From the NCBI GenBank assembly GCA_028825445.1, contig JAPKAD010000008.1, positions 52,868-116,867 of the forward strand: a DNA stretch of 64,000 nucleotides, written 5' to 3'. This DNA comes from Octadecabacter sp. (GTDB lineage Bacteria; Pseudomonadota; Alphaproteobacteria; Rhodobacterales; Rhodobacteraceae). Every line of letters begins with the position of its first letter. Positions within the stretch are counted from its first letter, which is position 1. The position numbers and the translations under genes were made by a program. The notes below the pieces were generated by a model. That model ran no database searches and had not been told where the DNA came from. It worked only from the letters and a program-made list of their open reading frames with translations. Shown here piece by piece: positions 22,961 through 32,528 of the stretch.

Positions 22961-23518
22961 TTATGGAATGATACGCGAATATTTAGTGCCTTCAATCGTT
23001 GCACCTGCACGAAAACCAGCTTGTGCAAAAACTACTGCAATAATCGGTGCGAGCGATGTTGTTGTTTCTGCACGCAGTGTTTCACCAGTAGAATTAAGTG
23101 CGTATTCAATATCAGCGCCCACAGCCCAGCCACTTGCACTACGGAAGTCTGTCAAAGATTCTTGTGTCATAAAAAATAGAACTGTAGAATATTGCTGTGC
23201 ACCAATTTGCAGGCCAGCGCTTGCAGCGGTAGTAGAGTAGTAATCAACTGTTGTTTGGCCGATGCGAAGCACTCCACGTCCGTAAGATCCACCAATGCCA
23301 AAGCCTGCTTCGGTAACAACAGGCATGATCAACATACCACTTGATTTACCAGCCAAATCGTTTGTGCCTGGATAATTACCGTACATAAACGACAGCGTAT
23401 TATCTGCGCGGGAGTCAATTACGGACGCGCCGCTGCTACCGATTCCATTGCTGCATGCGGACAAAGTCGTAGTCACTAAGGCGCTAAGTGTAAAATTACG
23501 TCTTGAAATAAATGTCAT
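22961..23518 (-). CDS. SYLF/YSC84-domain lipoprotein
   Basis: A 185-residue exported protein. It starts with SRRNFTLSALVTTTLSAC, a twin-arginine-like signal ending in a lipobox with Cys22 as the lipidation site. The rest is an SYLF (YSC84-like) lipid-binding domain: SGMLIMPVVTEAGFGIGGSYGRGVL, YYSTTAASAGLQIGAQ, VLFFMTQESLTDFRS and GWAVGADIEYAL. Bacterial members are periplasmic and of unknown detailed function, likely binding phosphoinositide-like or membrane lipids. It forms a single-gene unit next to a gene-poor interval. Confidence 0.88.
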   Translation of the reverse strand: MTFISRRNFTLSALVTTTLSACSNGIGSSGASVIDSRADNTLSFMYGNYPGTNDLAGKSSGMLIMPVVTEAGFGIGGSYGRGVLRIGQTTVDYYSTTAASAGLQIGAQQYSTVLFFMTQESLTDFRSASGWAVGADIEYALNSTGETLRAETTTSLAPIIAVVFAQAGFRAGATIEGTKYSRIIP

Positions 23519-23614
23519 AATTGCCTCGTAATATTTGTGTCAGGGATTATCTGTTGGGTACGCTTTAAACTTTAATTTTCGATCTGTCAGCAGCGAGATG
23601 CATGGGAACAAAAT

Positions 23615-24625
23615 TTAACTGTTTAAAAGTTTGGCAGCTGCAGGCGCAAAATACGTCAAAATGCCATCGGCACCCGCTCGTTTAAACGCCAAAAGCGATT
23701 CCATCATTACACTGTCATGATCAAGCCATCCATTTTGCGCCGCCGCAACGATCATCGCGTATTCGCCCGACACTTGGTAGGCGAACGTGGGAACGCTGAA
23801 TTCTGTTTTCACGCGGCGCACAATATCAAGGTAGGGCATGCCCGGTTTGACCATGATCATATCCGCACCCTCGTTAAGATCTCGCGCGACAAGACGCATG
23901 GCTTCTTCTGAATTAGCGGGGTCCATTTGATAGGTTTTTTTGTCGCCGGTTAGTGCAGTTGATGCGCCAACAGCGTCACGAAAAGGTCCATAAAAAGCTG
24001 ACGCATACTTCGCTGTGTAACTCAGGATAATCACATTGGGGTGCGCATGAGATTCCAACGCTGACCGAATGGCCCCGATACGACCGTCCATCATGTCGGA
24101 AGGACCAAGAATATCTGCGCCACATTCCACTTGGGTCAACGCCATTTTAACAAGTGCTTCAACAGTGCGGTCATTAACAATTTCACCATTTTCGACAAAT
24201 CCATCGTGGCCATTAATATTATAGGGATCTAGTGCAATGTCGGTCATTACTACCATGTCGGGTACTGCATCTTTGATTGCCCTTATAGCACGGTTGGCGA
24301 CGTTTTCTGGCGACCATGCGAGCGCGCAATCTTTAGTTCGGTTTTGCATATTTGTGTGAGGAAAGACGCAGATTGCTGGGATACCAAGAGCGTAAGCGTC
24401 CTTTGCCGCTGCGCCAATGCGATCTACTGTTCGGCGCATTACTCCGGGCATGGAAGTAATTGGTTCTTCGGCATTGGTGCCATCCATAACAAAGACTGGC
24501 CAGATAAAGTCACTGGGCAACAGCACGTTTTCACAGACCATTGATCGCAGCGCCGGAGTGGCACGTAGCCGGCGCAGACGGGTTGACTGGACCGGGGGAA
24601 ATTTAGAATTTAATGAGAGCGTCAT
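23615..24625 (-). CDS. hemB: Delta-aminolevulinic acid dehydratase
   Basis: A 336-residue enzyme that condenses two aminolevulinate molecules to porphobilinogen in haem, bacteriochlorophyll and cobalamin synthesis. The two active-site lysines are K206 (LSYTAKYASAFYGPFRDA) and K260 (MIMVKPGMPYLDIV). The metal-binding stretch reads TDIALDPYNINGHDG, without the cysteines of zinc-type enzymes, as expected for the metal-independent or magnesium-type enzymes known in Rhodobacter. The Asp-rich allosteric ALDPY..GHDG block is intact. It is a single gene on its own promoter. Confidence 0.96.
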   Translation of the reverse strand: MTLSLNSKFPPVQSTRLRRLRATPALRSMVCENVLLPSDFIWPVFVMDGTNAEEPITSMPGVMRRTVDRIGAAAKDAYALGIPAICVFPHTNMQNRTKDCALAWSPENVANRAIRAIKDAVPDMVVMTDIALDPYNINGHDGFVENGEIVNDRTVEALVKMALTQVECGADILGPSDMMDGRIGAIRSALESHAHPNVIILSYTAKYASAFYGPFRDAVGASTALTGDKKTYQMDPANSEEAMRLVARDLNEGADMIMVKPGMPYLDIVRRVKTEFSVPTFAYQVSGEYAMIVAAAQNGWLDHDSVMMESLLAFKRAGADGILTYFAPAAAKLLNS

Positions 24626-24738
24626 GGAACGGGCCTTTCAAGTAACACAAATTAATTGCCATGAAAATGCGTGCATCACAAGTCTGGGCATTATCGCAAC
24701 TCACCGTTACATTATGATAAAATATAAGGCTGTTGCTA

Positions 24739-25263
24739 GTGGACTGGACCAATACCATTTTTAAAGTCATCGATATGCGATCATTCAGCAACCTTTGGTT
24801 CTGGATATCACTCGCCGTTTTATGGTCATCTGTTAGCCATTGGGTTTTAGGCGTACCATTTGACATGATCCAAAAGGCCCGCAAGCTTGGCGGGCAGGCA
24901 GAAATTGACTTACATGCTATTGTGCAAATTAACGTAAACCGGTTGCTCTATATTTGGCAGGTGTCAGGGCTAGTTTTGTTAACATTTTTTGCGTTTTTGC
25001 TTTCGTCACTTGCGATTTTAGCATTTGCTTATGACGTGGAGTTTGCGCAAGCGGTGTTTTTGTTGACGTTTCCGCTGACATTCGTTGGCGGGCTAAGCCT
25101 ATCGACGTCCCAGATCATAGCCCGTGAGCAACCCGAGGGTGAGGTGCTTTGTGCGCGATTGTCCAAGCATCGCGTTATGACGCAGTTTATTGGTATGGTT
25201 TCGATTTTCATAACAGCAATGTACGGAATGTATCAAAATTTGTCAGTTGGTTTGGGCTTTTAA
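24739..25263 (+). CDS. Conserved membrane protein ('component of SufBCD complex')
   Basis: A 174-residue protein I recognise as the Rhodobacteraceae family that databases call 'component of SufBCD complex'. It begins MDWTNTIFKVIDMRSFSNLWFW-like (starting GTG at 24739, TAAGG nine bases before). It has about four membrane helices (near residues 18-38, 75-97, 100-120, 145-165) with a soluble loop AEIDLHAIVQINVNRLL. Nothing in it resembles SufB, C or D, and no suf gene is near, so the name is probably a propagated error. mfd follows 50 bases downstream on the same strand. Function unknown. Confidence 0.78.
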   Translation: MDWTNTIFKVIDMRSFSNLWFWISLAVLWSSVSHWVLGVPFDMIQKARKLGGQAEIDLHAIVQINVNRLLYIWQVSGLVLLTFFAFLLSSLAILAFAYDVEFAQAVFLLTFPLTFVGGLSLSTSQIIAREQPEGEVLCARLSKHRVMTQFIGMVSIFITAMYGMYQNLSVGLGF

Positions 25264-25313
25264 TTTAACCTCTATCTGTTGACACTGAGCATTCGGACAG
25301 TAGTTCGGTTTCT

Positions 25314-28300
25314 ATGATGAAATTACATACCAAATCCGTTCCCAACCGCAAACACGTTACCGTCGCCGGAGCGCCTGAAGGTTTTGACGCACGCTTAATC
25401 TTGGCAGAGGCCGCGGATGTTCCGGTTGTACATATTTGCCGTGATGACAAACGAGTTGAGGCGATGCGCGCAGCACTAGCGTTTTTTTCACCAGAAATGC
25501 CTGTTTTGGTTTTTCCCAGTTGGGATTGCCTTCCCTATGATCGCGTATCTCCGAATGCCGACGTGTCAGCCACCCGAATGGCAGTTTTGGCTGGTCTTGC
25601 ACACGGCATGCCTGACCGGTTCGTCTTGCTAACGACCTTGAACGCCGCCACCCAAAAAGTACCTGCCCGGTCTGTTTTGCGCGAAGCCGCATTTTCCGCT
25701 CGCGTCGGCCACCGTATCGATGAGGCTGCATTGCGCGCTTTTTTAGTGCGCATGGGTTTTACGCAGGCGCCAACGGTGACCGAACCAGGTGATTATGCTG
25801 TAAGGGGTGGCATTATTGATATCTATCCGCCAGGGCAGGTTGGCCCAGTACGTTTAGATCTGTTTGGCGATGATCTTGAGGGTGCGCGTCGCTTTGATCC
25901 CGCGACGCAGCGTACAACGGAAACTTTAGATATAGTTGAACTCGCGCCTGTATCTGAAGTGATTTTAGATGACGCGGCAATCACGCGTTTTCGTCAAAAC
26001 TATCGTCTTGAATTTGGTGCAGCGGGTACGGATGATCCATTATACGAAGCGGTATCAGCTGGCAAAAAATATGCTGGCGTTGAGCATTGGATGGGTTTTT
26101 TCCATTCTGAGCTTGAGACACTTTTTGATTATCTAACAGGTGCTACTGTCACGCTGGATGAACAGAACGCTGCCCAACGTGATGCGCGTTGGATTTCAAT
26201 AGATGATCAATACGATGCGCGCCGTGAAGCTATGTTGGCAAAAGGCCGGATGGATTCCGTGTATAAGCCGGCAGCTCCCAGCGGATTATATCTAGATGGT
26301 CCGGCGTGGGACGCGGCATTGAGTGATTTTCGCACTATGCAACTTGGCGCGCTGCCACAGGCCACTGGGCCGGGCGTGATTGATGCAGGCGGGCGAATTG
26401 GGCGCAATTTTGCACCGGAACGTCAACAGGAAAGTGTAAGTCTTTTTAAAATGTTGGCAGATCACCTTAAGGCTAAGCTGGAACTTGGGCCAGTTGTGCT
26501 TGCGTCCTATTCAGAAGGTTCGCGCGAACGTCTCATGGGGTTGATTCAAGACGAAGGTATTGCTGAAAACATTCCGGTAAGCAACTTTTCCCGTGTAGGA
26601 AAGCGTGGTCTGTATTTCGCAGTTTGGGCGCTTGAGCATGGGTTTGAGTCGAGTGGACTGTGCGTGGTGTCCGAACAGGACGTGTTGGGGGATCGCCTGA
26701 TACGTCAGACTAAACGCAAACGCCGCGCTGAGAATTTTTTGACCGAAACACAAAGCCTGACACCTGGTGATTTGGTAGTCCATGTGGATCACGGTGTTGG
26801 CCGCTACCTTGGACTTGAGGTCGTGACGGCTGCAGGCGCGGCTCACGAATGCCTGTTGTTAGAATATGCAGAGAGCTCAAAGCTTTATCTACCGGTTGAG
26901 AATATTGAGTTGCTGTCGCGCTATGGACATGAAGTTGGTCTACTTGACAAGTTGGGCGGTGGTGCATGGCAGGCAAAGAAGGCTAAACTCAAAGCGCGTA
27001 TCCGCGAGATGGCCGAACGTCTAATCCGCGTGGCTGCCGAACGTGAATTGCGCACAGCGCCTGCATTAACACCACCTGAAGACATGTGGGAACAGTTTTT
27101 AACAAGGTTCCCTTACGAAGAAACTGATGATCAAATGCAAGCTATTAACGATGTCCTTGACGATTTGGGGTCAGGTAAACCGATGGACCGGCTGGTCTGC
27201 GGTGATGTTGGGTTTGGAAAAACCGAAGTAGCCATTCGAGCTGCCTTTGTAGCTGCAATGTCTGGCGTTCAGGTGGCAATTGTAGCGCCCACGACACTTT
27301 TGGCGCGTCAACACTACAAGGGCTTTGTTGAACGGTTTCGCGGATTTCCAATTATTGTCAAAACGTTATCACGCTTTGTTAGTGCAAAAGAGGCCGCGCT
27401 GACAAAAGACGGTATGGCCAAAGGTACAGTGGATATAGTTATTGGAACCCACGCGCTGTTGGCCAAAAGTGTTAATTTTAAAGACCTTGGACTTCTCGTA
27501 ATTGACGAAGAGCAACACTTTGGAGTGCAGCACAAAGAACGCCTCAAACAGATGCGCACAGACATTCATGTATTAACTTTAACCGCAACACCGATCCCTC
27601 GCACATTGCAATTGTCACTTTCCGGAGTTCGTGAACTCAGTATTATCGGCACGCCACCTGTCGATCGATTGGCAATACGGACCTATGTTAGTGAATTCGA
27701 CACCGTTACGATCCGAGAGGCATTGTTGCGTGAGCACTATCGTGGTGGCCAGTCGTTCTTTGTAGTGCCAAGGGTTTCCGACTTACCTGATATTGAGTCT
27801 TTCATTCGCGACGAAATTCCAGAAGTCAGTTTTGTGACTGCGAACGGTCAGATGGCTGCCGGAGAACTAGACGACAGGATGAATGCGTTTTATGATGGAA
27901 AATATGACGTTTTGCTAGCGACGTCGATCGTTGAAAGCGGTTTAGACATCCCCACAGCTAACACAATGATCGTACATCGTGCAGATATGTTTGGTTTGGC
28001 GCAATTGTACCAAATTCGAGGACGGGTGGGCCGATCTAAGGCGCGGGCCTATGCTTACTTGACCTACAAACCACGCCAGAAACTGACAACGCAGGCTGAA
28101 AAGCGACTGCGCGTTTTGGGGTCTATTGACACGCTTGGTGCTGGATTTACGTTAGCATCACAAGATTTGGATATTCGCGGTGCAGGCAACCTTCTGGGTG
28201 AAGAACAGTCAGGCCAAATGCGTGAAGTTGGCTATGAATTGTATCAATCTATGCTTGAAGAGCAGATCGCTAAAATTCGGTCTGGCGAAGTGACGTTGGT

Positions 28301-28772
28301 CGAAGACGGACAGTGGGCACCGCAGATTAACCTTGGCGTGCCAGTGCTTATTCCTGAGGCTTACGTGCCTGATTTAGATGTACGTTTAGGGCTGTATCGC
28401 CGGCTTTCTAACCTAACGACAAAAGTTGAATTGGAAGGCTTTGCAGCTGAATTGATCGATCGTTTTGGAACATTGCCCAAAGAGGTTAATACCTTGATGT
28501 TGGTAGTGCGGATCAAGGCGATGTGCAAAAAAGCTGGGATTAAGCAACTTGATGCAGGGCCAAAGGGCGCAGTATTGAGGTTCCACAACGACAAATTTAT
28601 CTCACCCGTAGGCTTGGTGGAATTCATTGAAGACCAGGGTGGGCAGGCCAAGGTGAAGGATAATAAAATCATTATTCGTCGTGATTGGGGCACGGACCGT
28701 CTGAAAATTCAAGGCGCTTTTGCCATTGCACGAGATCTGGCTGGAAAAGTAAAAGAGGCTATGAAAGTTTAA
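25314..28772 (+). CDS. mfd: Transcription-repair coupling factor Mfd
   Basis: An 1152-residue ATPase that removes RNA polymerase stalled at DNA damage and recruits UvrA. Order: UvrB-like N-terminal domain (FPSWDCLPYDRVSPN, GDYAVRGGIIDIYPPG), the RNA-polymerase-interacting Tudor-like domain (LTPGDLVVHVDHGVGRYLGL near residue 485), RecG-like motor with Walker A CGDVGFGKTEVA near 630 and DEEQHFGV near 730, VIVESGLDIP-type motif (SIVESGLDIPTAN), QIRGRVGRS, TRG region (DLDIRGAGNLLGEEQSG), and the C-terminal UvrA-masking domain. Full length and intact. Confidence 0.97.
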   Translation: MMKLHTKSVPNRKHVTVAGAPEGFDARLILAEAADVPVVHICRDDKRVEAMRAALAFFSPEMPVLVFPSWDCLPYDRVSPNADVSATRMAVLAGLAHGMPDRFVLLTTLNAATQKVPARSVLREAAFSARVGHRIDEAALRAFLVRMGFTQAPTVTEPGDYAVRGGIIDIYPPGQVGPVRLDLFGDDLEGARRFDPATQRTTETLDIVELAPVSEVILDDAAITRFRQNYRLEFGAAGTDDPLYEAVSAGKKYAGVEHWMGFFHSELETLFDYLTGATVTLDEQNAAQRDARWISIDDQYDARREAMLAKGRMDSVYKPAAPSGLYLDGPAWDAALSDFRTMQLGALPQATGPGVIDAGGRIGRNFAPERQQESVSLFKMLADHLKAKLELGPVVLASYSEGSRERLMGLIQDEGIAENIPVSNFSRVGKRGLYFAVWALEHGFESSGLCVVSEQDVLGDRLIRQTKRKRRAENFLTETQSLTPGDLVVHVDHGVGRYLGLEVVTAAGAAHECLLLEYAESSKLYLPVENIELLSRYGHEVGLLDKLGGGAWQAKKAKLKARIREMAERLIRVAAERELRTAPALTPPEDMWEQFLTRFPYEETDDQMQAINDVLDDLGSGKPMDRLVCGDVGFGKTEVAIRAAFVAAMSGVQVAIVAPTTLLARQHYKGFVERFRGFPIIVKTLSRFVSAKEAALTKDGMAKGTVDIVIGTHALLAKSVNFKDLGLLVIDEEQHFGVQHKERLKQMRTDIHVLTLTATPIPRTLQLSLSGVRELSIIGTPPVDRLAIRTYVSEFDTVTIREALLREHYRGGQSFFVVPRVSDLPDIESFIRDEIPEVSFVTANGQMAAGELDDRMNAFYDGKYDVLLATSIVESGLDIPTANTMIVHRADMFGLAQLYQIRGRVGRSKARAYAYLTYKPRQKLTTQAEKRLRVLGSIDTLGAGFTLASQDLDIRGAGNLLGEEQSGQMREVGYELYQSMLEEQIAKIRSGEVTLVEDGQWAPQINLGVPVLIPEAYVPDLDVRLGLYRRLSNLTTKVELEGFAAELIDRFGTLPKEVNTLMLVVRIKAMCKKAGIKQLDAGPKGAVLRFHNDKFISPVGLVEFIEDQGGQAKVKDNKIIIRRDWGTDRLKIQGAFAIARDLAGKVKEAMKV

Positions 28773-28783
28773 AAATAAGCGTT

Positions 28784-30013
28784 TTAATCACTGTCGCGTC
28801 GTATCATTGTGGTGAGCCACAAAGCGAGGCAGGCAGCAAAAAAAATGCTTATTGTGAGGGGGAGTGGTGTACCATCAAAACTAAGGCCAACTGGAATTGC
28901 GATAATTGCTGCGCCCACTGTTGCAGTAGCAGTTACCACGGATGCAGCGGATCCTGCGATGTGACCCATTGGTTCCATTGCTAAAGCGTTGAGATTGCCC
29001 AATGTTAGCCCAGCTTGGAAAAATACCGAAATGGTCCAAATTGCATAAAATAAAAGTTCGATATGATTTGGCAGCTCAAGCATCACAACAAAAATTATGC
29101 CTGACGACATAAATATTTGCGCCAACATCATCGTCTTGATGATTGGGCGCATTCCCAGCCTTCCCACTAGGCGGGCGTTGATAATTGATGCTGACGCTGC
29201 AAAAATAGCGATACCACCAAACCACAAATGAAATGTATCGCCTTGACCGTAGGTTTGATCAAACACTTGTTGTGTTGAGCTCAGCACAGAAAACAGCATC
29301 CCCATGCTGAGTGTTTGCACAAAAGTTGCTAGGCGCGCAGTCGGGTGAATGTAGACCTCGCGTACAGCGGACAAGAGGTTGGTGATACTAAGTGGGCGAC
29401 GGTTTTCGGTGGCGAGGGTTTCGGGTTGGCGTAACATCAGCCAACAGGTAATTAGGGTCATAAATATGGCGAAGGCGATAAAAATGCTGCGCCAGTTGGA
29501 AAAAGCAATAATTCCTGCACCTAACGTCGGGGCAAGAGCGGGTACAAGTGAAAAGACAAGCATAACAAAAGACATGATCCGCGCCATCTCGCGCCCGGAA
29601 TACAGATCGCGGACCAGCGCCATTGCAACCACGCGCGGTGCAGATGCACCAAGTCCCATCAAGACACGAGCAGCCAACATGGTTTCCAGGGTCGTGGTGA
29701 AAAAAGCAAAAGCCGTGGCGCATACATAAAGAATTGCACCCCATAGAATAACAGTCTTTCGCCCAAAGCGATCAGCCAATGGGCCGGTAATAAAAGTACC
29801 GAGGCCCATGCCTAGCACGAAACTGGTTATGATAAGTTGTGCACGGTTGAGGCTGCCAGGTGATAAATCTTCGCCAATGTTGGGCAGGGCAGGTAGCATG
29901 GCGTCGATCGAAAATGCGACACTTGCTGTAAGCATCGCAATAAGAGCTACAAATTCGACTTGGCCCAAAGCATTCGTTGGCGCGCGGATTTGCATTTTTC
30001 TTAAGTTTATCAC
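28784..30013 (-). CDS. MFS drug-resistance transporter, Bcr/CflA type
   Basis: A 409-residue proton-coupled exporter with twelve predicted helices. Marks of the Bcr/CflA group are SIDAMLPALPNIGEDL in helix 1, the motif A loop GPLADRFGRKTVILWG (about residues 78-93), and RVLMGLGASAPRVVAMALVRD in helix 4-5. The substrate is unknown. The start is probably the GTG at 30013, which overlaps the stop of the DsbA-fold gene (GTGA); a second option is the ATG at 29996. Together with the two upstream genes it forms a three-gene overlapping operon with acyl-CoA synthetase first. Confidence 0.88.
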   Translation of the reverse strand: MINLRKMQIRAPTNALGQVEFVALIAMLTASVAFSIDAMLPALPNIGEDLSPGSLNRAQLIITSFVLGMGLGTFITGPLADRFGRKTVILWGAILYVCATAFAFFTTTLETMLAARVLMGLGASAPRVVAMALVRDLYSGREMARIMSFVMLVFSLVPALAPTLGAGIIAFSNWRSIFIAFAIFMTLITCWLMLRQPETLATENRRPLSITNLLSAVREVYIHPTARLATFVQTLSMGMLFSVLSSTQQVFDQTYGQGDTFHLWFGGIAIFAASASIINARLVGRLGMRPIIKTMMLAQIFMSSGIIFVVMLELPNHIELLFYAIWTISVFFQAGLTLGNLNALAMEPMGHIAGSAASVVTATATVGAAIIAIPVGLSFDGTPLPLTISIFFAACLALWLTTMIRRDSD

Positions 30014-30654
30014 TTGGCAGCCTCAATTTGCTGCATGATCTCACCCATGACTTTAACCCACATTTCAGTAGGCTGCGAACCAGGGACCGCATGTTGGTTA
30101 GCTACGATGAAAGTTGGTACTGAAGAAACCCCCATTTCACGGCTGTGAGCATCGCGGTTTTGCATGTCTTCAATGTCTGCGTCGGAATCTAAGAGTTTGC
30201 CTATCACACCTGCATCCATTTCGCACCCGTCTGCAATGTCGAGCAAGACGTCACGATCACCAATGTCCCGCGCATCGCGAAAATACGCTTCAAACAAGCG
30301 TTGAACGACAAAAGGTTGGCGCTGTTCAATTCCTGCCCAGTGGATCAAGCGGTGTGCGTCTATCGTATTAGGTGTGCGTTTCATGCCCGCAAAATCAATC
30401 ATAAGTCCAGCAACTTCAGCAGCCTGCAAAACAGGTGCGTAGGCTTTGACTGCAGCGTCTTTGCCGCCAAACTTACCTTCAAGGTAGGCGCGACGATCCA
30501 TTCCTTCGGGTTTCATGGTTGGGTTTAACTGAAACGGATGCCATTCAATTGTGAACGGATGATCTGGAATCTGTTCAAGCGCACGGTCAAGGTTCGTTTT
30601 GCCAATATAACACCACGGGCAAATCGGATCGGAAATAATATCAAGTTTGACCAT
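30010..30654 (-). CDS. DsbA-fold oxidoreductase (FrnE/HCCA isomerase family)
   Basis: A 214-residue thioredoxin-fold protein with the active site CPWC (C12 to C15, in SDPICPWCYIGKTNL) and the cis-proline loop SSVPTFIV. The PNTIDAHRLIHWA segment is typical of the FrnE / 2-hydroxychromene-2-carboxylate isomerase group. There is no signal peptide, so it acts in the cytoplasm, unlike DsbA proper. I use the ATG at 30654; the longer frame to 30783 lies inside the acyl-CoA synthetase gene. It overlaps that gene by 14 bases and the MFS gene by four, so the three are translated together. Substrate unknown. Confidence 0.88.
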   Translation of the reverse strand: MVKLDIISDPICPWCYIGKTNLDRALEQIPDHPFTIEWHPFQLNPTMKPEGMDRRAYLEGKFGGKDAAVKAYAPVLQAAEVAGLMIDFAGMKRTPNTIDAHRLIHWAGIEQRQPFVVQRLFEAYFRDARDIGDRDVLLDIADGCEMDAGVIGKLLDSDADIEDMQNRDAHSREMGVSSVPTFIVANQHAVPGSQPTEMWVKVMGEIMQQIEAAK

Positions 30655-32137
30655 GCTCGGCCTCCCATTCTGACCTGAGCGCACGGCGCAGGAGTTTATT
30701 GTTAGCCCCGCGGGGCAATGCTTCGCAACGAATAAAAATGCGTGGGCATTTGTAACGAGCAAGGTGGGCAGCGCAATGCGCAACTAGTTCACTTTCTGCT
30801 AACACATTTGCGCTGGTGTAAAAGACGGCAATCACTGACACGTCGGACTTGACACACAATTCGACAGCGGCTGCTTCATGAATGCCGGGAAACTGTGCTA
30901 GGGCCGTTTCAACCTCAATCGGTGAAACTCGATAACCGCCTGCGTTCATCATGTCGTCGACGCGGCCCTGATAGACTATAGCCCCAGAGGGAAGGCGGCG
31001 GCCAATATCGCCTGTTAGGAACCAGTCAGCACTGAATCTTTCAGCAGTATCTTTTGGCGCGTTTAAGTAGCTCAACATAAGGCCAGGATCAGATTTATGA
31101 ACCGCGATTTGCCCTATATGAGATGATCTGCCTTTTTCATCGAGCAAAGCGACACGGCGACCCAACTGTGGATAGCCAAGGGTGCCGATGTCTGCAGGTT
31201 GTGAAGGACTGCCAGATATGAAAGTTGAACATTCGGACATGCCATAAGCTTCAAAAATTGGGGTATTGGTTGTAGCAATCCATGCGGCACGGGTAGTTTC
31301 AGGTAGTTTTTCACCTGCTGATAATGCGTGTTGAAGAGTCGGTATGGGTTTAATACCCAACTTAATAAGTTGTCGGTAAATTCCTGGTGCTGCTGCAAAA
31401 ATTGTCGCTTTGTATTGTGCCAGAAGTGTGGGAATCCTAATGAGTGGCGTGTTCGCAGCGGGGATCAAGGCAGTTGCGCCCAACGTCCAAGGGTCCATCA
31501 ACCCAGTCCCAAGCGTGTAGGTCCAATTAAAAGCACCTGCGTGCAAAACACGGTCATATTGAGTCAACCCGTACCAGCCTTCATGCATCATACGCCGTGC
31601 CCAAATTGCGCGATGCGCATGGATCACACCGCGCGGTGTGCCTGATGTACCTGATGTGAAGATAATATAGGCAGCGCGATTTGGGTCGCCATAGACAAAA
31701 TCTACTGGTGGCAGACTGTAAAAACTGGTGAGCTTTGCGATGGTGATTACGGATGCTGCGTGATCAGGAAGCGTAATGTCGCCAGATGCAATAATAGCTT
31801 TTGGTGCAAGATCAAACGTAATTTCTGTAATTTCACTTAATGAGAGCTGCGACGAGGTTGGTACAGGTATTAAATCAACAGCAATACAGGCCAGAAATGC
31901 GATTGCAAATTCTGGAGTGTTGCCAAGGCGTAAAAGAACGCGGTCACCCAAAACCAATCCAGTTGCCAAAAGCCCTGTCGCAGTACCACGAATGGCGGCT
32001 TCGATTTGAGCGTAGGTCCAGCATTCGTCCATGTCTCCACCAAGAATTGTCAGAGCAATTTTTGTTGGGTTATCACCTGCGCGTGCTAGAATATAGCTGG
32101 CCATATTGAACGAGGCTGGGACAGGATCATTAATCAT
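30641..32137 (-). CDS. AMP-forming acyl-CoA synthetase
   Basis: A 498-residue ANL-superfamily ligase that activates a carboxylic acid through an acyl-adenylate and transfers it to coenzyme A. The P-loop is TSGTSGTPRG (161-170), followed by GAFNWTYTLGTG, EAYGMSECS (A5-type motif), FLTGDIGRR (A7) and the hinge YQGRVDDMMNAGGYRVSPIE. The catalytic lysine would be in NNKLLRR near the C-terminus. It most resembles aryl- or benzoate-type CoA ligases, but the acid cannot be fixed from sequence. First gene of the overlapping run with a DsbA-fold protein and an MFS exporter, an odd combination. Confidence 0.87.
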   Translation of the reverse strand: MINDPVPASFNMASYILARAGDNPTKIALTILGGDMDECWTYAQIEAAIRGTATGLLATGLVLGDRVLLRLGNTPEFAIAFLACIAVDLIPVPTSSQLSLSEITEITFDLAPKAIIASGDITLPDHAASVITIAKLTSFYSLPPVDFVYGDPNRAAYIIFTSGTSGTPRGVIHAHRAIWARRMMHEGWYGLTQYDRVLHAGAFNWTYTLGTGLMDPWTLGATALIPAANTPLIRIPTLLAQYKATIFAAAPGIYRQLIKLGIKPIPTLQHALSAGEKLPETTRAAWIATTNTPIFEAYGMSECSTFISGSPSQPADIGTLGYPQLGRRVALLDEKGRSSHIGQIAVHKSDPGLMLSYLNAPKDTAERFSADWFLTGDIGRRLPSGAIVYQGRVDDMMNAGGYRVSPIEVETALAQFPGIHEAAAVELCVKSDVSVIAVFYTSANVLAESELVAHCAAHLARYKCPRIFIRCEALPRGANNKLLRRALRSEWEAEHGQT

Positions 32138-32528
32138 TCCATTGGCGCTATCCCACCTGTAGGGGCGGTTGCAAGCAGTGCACTGTTGCAGATTACAAAA
32201 GTTTTTAGTCGACGTGATCAGAACGTTAATATTACAAAATGATATTACAGTCTTGGCTTGTAGTGCTGTACGGTAGAGCCATCAAATTTGAATATTAGGT
32301 GAATCTTAAAAAAATCTGTTATCTTAAAAATTTTCAAGGTTTTAAATTTATACCAATCAGTTGTTTTTTCTTTAATTATCGCGAAACCTTGTCAGAACTG
32401 CAGCTGGATAGAATGAGCGAAGTTTCTGAAACCAAAAAAATTATAATTATAAATTCCGCCATTATGATTGTGTAACAGGATCAAGGCAGAGGAAAAATAT
32501 AGTATTGAGATTTCAAAAAGTTCTGACT
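32138..32528. other. Intergenic interval between yejA and acyl-CoA synthetase
   Basis: About 390 bases without a supported gene, A+T-rich. I looked here for the permease gene that normally follows a YejA-type binding protein and found no start or recognisable remnant. Confidence 0.5.

Noticed and set aside
25279..25307. TTGACA before mfd as a promoter
   Set aside because: No acceptable -10 box at 16-18 bases and it would leave almost no leader before the start codon. mfd may be read from the upstream gene.
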